NCBI GenBank assembly: GCA_902775555.1
Contig: CACYMQ010000008.1
Location: 1-44,806, forward strand
DNA: 44,806 nucleotides
Origin: an uncultured Lachnospiraceae bacterium
GTDB lineage: Bacteria > Bacillota > Clostridia > Lachnospirales > Lachnospiraceae
Reading direction: 5' to 3'
Part shown: positions 44,001 through 44,806 of the stretch, in pieces
Position numbering within the stretch: the stretch's first letter is position 1
Layout of the letters: each line of letters begins with the position of its first letter
Translations under genes and position numbers: made by a program
The notes under the pieces: model-generated
What the model was told of the DNA's origin: nothing
Seen by the model: only the letters and a program-made list of their open reading frames with translations
Databases searched by the model: none

Positions 44001-44330
44001 ATGTTCTTCCATCAAAAGGTGAAGAAGCTGCTGAAAATGGATACGGCGTTCTTCCAAAGACTCCTCCGCCGGCCAGAGCACATCAAATGTGCTGTCATCC
44101 AGCTGCTCCGCGTCCGCGCAGAATACGGTCCTGAAGTTCTTCTCCCTCGCTATGGCAAGCCTTCGCGGGTCTCCCGTGATAAGTACGGGGATCCGTCCCT
44201 GCGGGGTATTCAGTTCTCTTGCATGTTCCACAACAAAAGATAATCCACTGTACTCCGGAGTTATCTCTCGAAATGTCTGTTCTGTCTTTTGATCCAAGTC
44301 GGAATATACTGCTATCTGTATCGGTATCAT
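41052..44330 (-). CDS. Multidomain c-di-GMP enzyme: PAS, GGDEF, second GGDEF-like, EAL
   Basis: A 1092-residue soluble protein. An N-terminal ~100 residues (MIPIQIAVYSDLDQK, receiver-like fold possible) are followed by PAS-like domains (~118-235, DLVWYKRLDG; ~240-350). GGDEF (~356-505) is intact: YMDLDGFKSVND and GGDEF at 434-438, without an RxxD I-site in the usual position. A ~150-residue linker region is followed by a second, degenerate GGDEF (~685-820, GGDNY at 735-739) and an EAL domain (~828-1075) with AEALCRW (861-867), VSVNLS, EVELTET, DDFGIGYSS, LKIDRSF, EGIET and QGFFFDRP. Both synthase and hydrolase activity are possible. The ATG has GGAG eight bases upstream and an extended -10 promoter. 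Confidence 0.92.
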   Translation of the reverse strand: MIPIQIAVYSDLDQKTEQTFREITPEYSGLSFVVEHARELNTPQGRIPVLITGDPRRLAIAREKNFRTVFCADAEQLDDSTFDVLWPAEESLEERRIHFQQLLHLLMEEHLAWEYKMLLEVSINTVPDLVWYKRLDGIHMKVNDTFAGTVQKEKKDIEGKDHYYIWDTPQPGPDGKTIDCIRSEELTIREGRTCSFDEEVETKEGTKQLKTYKTPIYDQFGKVFGTVGVGHDVTNIRNLGIELAILVENIPMPMFAATTDWSPVRMNKAFMEISEMDSSGVENFNYMMWKHTKLLPMTEPEVDRENGVVKQEFSCTRNGETKIFLVMEQRVRDHFGHLTGYFCLMEDVTLQRVHIREMDQMALTDVLTGLYNRRYFYKYLSEQSDRLWILLYMDLDGFKSVNDTFGHHQGDQILIRVANLLNSIFPNGRAIRLGGDEFAVLLETEMQEEVLQGKIRELEERVEMLIPEDPDMLSISVGVVARRGEISDVDAFIHEGDSRMYAVKKQHHAERKARKASAPTDDAEMVQLSYMEGFRNAFIEMEGIPWAGRHSGDRKLKTLCNMLRIGSLQVLTYANQEQEHSGQGRVEERYRSGTPDKKRFLDRRNVTHGYNIVFIRAWQREGEPDWNEHEREGVDLVLRMVFVMDGRARLMHLAERLSYHDQEMEVRNHKYYMQSLARLYQQGRIGGFTAMFLNLKRFSVVNQQLGRKLGSLVMKRYVKTLEASLSGDEMIARIGGDNYSLLVEKDHADDIIDQALEMMVVYDDETGDRIRVTATLGIYEVPEDGSMGSPSEIMDRISRAGSQVKKSQDENVLYFDSVMLNQRMRELEIEANFRQGLEKEEFEVYYQPKVDMQSFILSGAEALCRWNHDGRVVPPGEFIPLLEQSMDICSLDMYMLEHVCRDIRVWLDQGRRVPRVSVNLSRRNLVDVDLVQHILQTIDRNNVPHEYIEVELTETTSDVQFGDLKRIVSELRREGIKTAVDDFGIGYSSLTLIRDIPWDVLKIDRSFLPVEGDPVEVQKNLMFRHVVSMAQGLGLLCIVEGIETSDQLRLIQQNGCDEAQGFFFDRPLRKEEFEKRMERTDYAKLAGSAGVW

Positions 44331-44372
44331 GTACTACGCTCCACTGTATTTTTTTGCACTTTCCCGCATAAC

Positions 44373-44401
44373 ATTATACCATAAACGGGACTTCTTATCT
44401 A
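44373..44401 (-). promoter_or_regulatory. Extended -10 promoter for the c-di-GMP genes
   Basis: Minus-strand TATAAT (44373-44378) is preceded by TGG, giving an extended -10 (TGGTATAAT). A weak -35 TAGATA (44396-44401) lies 17 bases away. The transcript would begin about 35 bases before the ATG at 44330. Confidence 0.7.
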
Positions 44402-44438
44402 TCTTTTTATTCCCTATCGGGATGTCAGACCATGCCCT

Positions 44439-44647
44439 AAGATCCTTCGCTTCGCTCAGGATGACAGCCTTGGGGTCATCCCTGAGCCATCCTTTCATCC
44501 TGCGCTCTCTTGTCATCCTGAGCCATCATGTCATCCTGCGCTCTCTTGTCATCCTGAGCCATCATGTCATCCTGAGCGTAGCGAAGGATCTTTATCATTA
44601 AGATTCTTCGTCGCTAAGATTCTTCGCCCTGCGGGCTCAGAATGACA
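44439..44647. repeat. Array of dispersed CATCCTGAG-type repeats
   Basis: The array holds a minus-strand copy (44439-44466, starts AAGATCCTTCGCTTCGCTC), diverged fragments, and two perfect 36-base tandem units (44495-44530 and 44531-44566). It ends with a plus-strand copy (44567-44592) and a related AGATTCTTCG...TCAGAATGACA copy ending at 44647. This accounts for most of the 476 bases without a gene at the right end. Confidence 0.85.
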
Positions 44648-44682
44648 CCACCGCCTCCCCCTGTCACCGGGCGATAAAAAAA

Positions 44683-44707
44683 CGCTGCCACACCTAGTGT
44701 GGCAGCG
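44683..44707 (-). terminator. Perfect hairpin with poly-U for a minus-strand transcript entering from the right
   Basis: An 11-bp stem CGCTGCCACAC / GTGTGGCAGCG with a three-base loop. On the minus strand it is followed by seven T (44676-44682). It should terminate a gene located beyond 44806. Confidence 0.75.
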
Positions 44708-44725
44708 CAGACTGTAGACAAAGTG

Positions 44726-44755
44726 GGTGGGGAGCTGACGCTCCCCACCATTTTT
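44726..44755 (+). terminator. Second hairpin near the right edge
   Basis: A 10-bp stem GGTGGGGAGC / GCTCCCCACC with a TGAC loop is followed by ATTTTT on the plus strand. No plus-strand gene precedes it in this window, so it may belong to an element extending past the edge. The remaining 51 bases show nothing I can name. Confidence 0.5.
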
Positions 44756-44806
44756 CTTAGGAAAATGCTGACCGATGTGTATAGACTAAATAATCGCTTC
44801 GGGGGA

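Noticed and set aside
43107-44243. Long plus-strand open frame opposite the c-di-GMP gene
   Set aside because: Antisense shadow with no start signal or domain; the opposite strand encodes an unmistakable GGDEF/EAL protein.
44334-44516. Short minus-strand reading frame with the peptide VILSEAKDL
   Set aside because: It is a translation of the dispersed DNA repeat and the promoter region, with no RBS; such peptides are a known by-product of this repeat.
44567-44647. Repeat array as a CRISPR
   Set aside because: Only two perfect 36-base units directly adjacent with no unique spacers, related dispersed copies elsewhere, and no cas genes.

Overview
The window looks like chromosomal DNA from a Gram-positive anaerobe of the Clostridia, most probably a Lachnospiraceae member. 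This is inferred from several traits: AGGAGG-type ribosome binding sites, a split CpsC/CpsD-type exopolysaccharide kinase pair, aromatic cell-wall-binding repeats of the choline-binding type, a sortase-anchored surface protein, a Clostridia-type Tad pilus operon with DUF5702 and DUF6382/FHA genes, and rubrerythrin. GC content is moderate. No rRNA, tRNA, CRISPR array or intact transposase was seen.

Layout. (1) 1-6443, minus strand: the start of an exopolysaccharide or teichoic-acid operon, in transcription order an unknown membrane protein, CpsB-type phosphatase, Wzz/CpsC, tyrosine kinase CpsD, an IspD/TarI-like cytidylyltransferase, an SDR epimerase, and a LicC-like nucleotidyltransferase with a fused winged helix that leaves the window. 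(2) 6540-7868: a secreted protein with cell-wall (choline-type) binding repeats, just upstream of that operon. (3) 8104-15826: an EamA transporter, tyrA-aroA, an unknown membrane protein, a sugar nucleotidyltransferase, an LCP-family ligase and rsmG. (4) 15953-30105, minus strand: one long Tad/Flp pilus operon (CpaE, CpaF, TadB, TadC, Flp, DUF5702, two TadE-like proteins, FHA). It ends in a 1772-residue sortase-anchored protein carrying a subtilisin domain, Cna-B-like domains and VaFE repeats. (5) 30464-33577: two small unknown genes, a PTS-type EIIC permease and AzlC/AzlD. (6) 33609-39148, minus strand: housekeeping genes (HAD, M48-like metallopeptidase, Maf, rubrerythrin, K+ channel, cytidine deaminase, YczE-like protein, small unknown). 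(7) 39126-44330: two large, translationally coupled c-di-GMP signalling proteins. (8) 44331-44806: a promoter, a dispersed-repeat array and two hairpins.

Functionally the window is dominated by the cell surface: polysaccharide export and its phosphoregulation, probable phosphocholine activation next to a choline-type binding protein, LCP attachment, a Tad pilus with a very large anchored subtilase, and c-di-GMP enzymes that could control them. The observations most worth following are the subtilase/VaFE protein as the last gene of the Tad operon, the altered Tad components (TadC with an extracytoplasmic insert, TadE with a duplicated Cys/His module), the palindrome under a consensus promoter ahead of the winged-helix LicC, and a dispersed repeat that has entered the maf coding sequence in frame. 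Functions are assigned by family recognition from the sequence alone; no database search was run.
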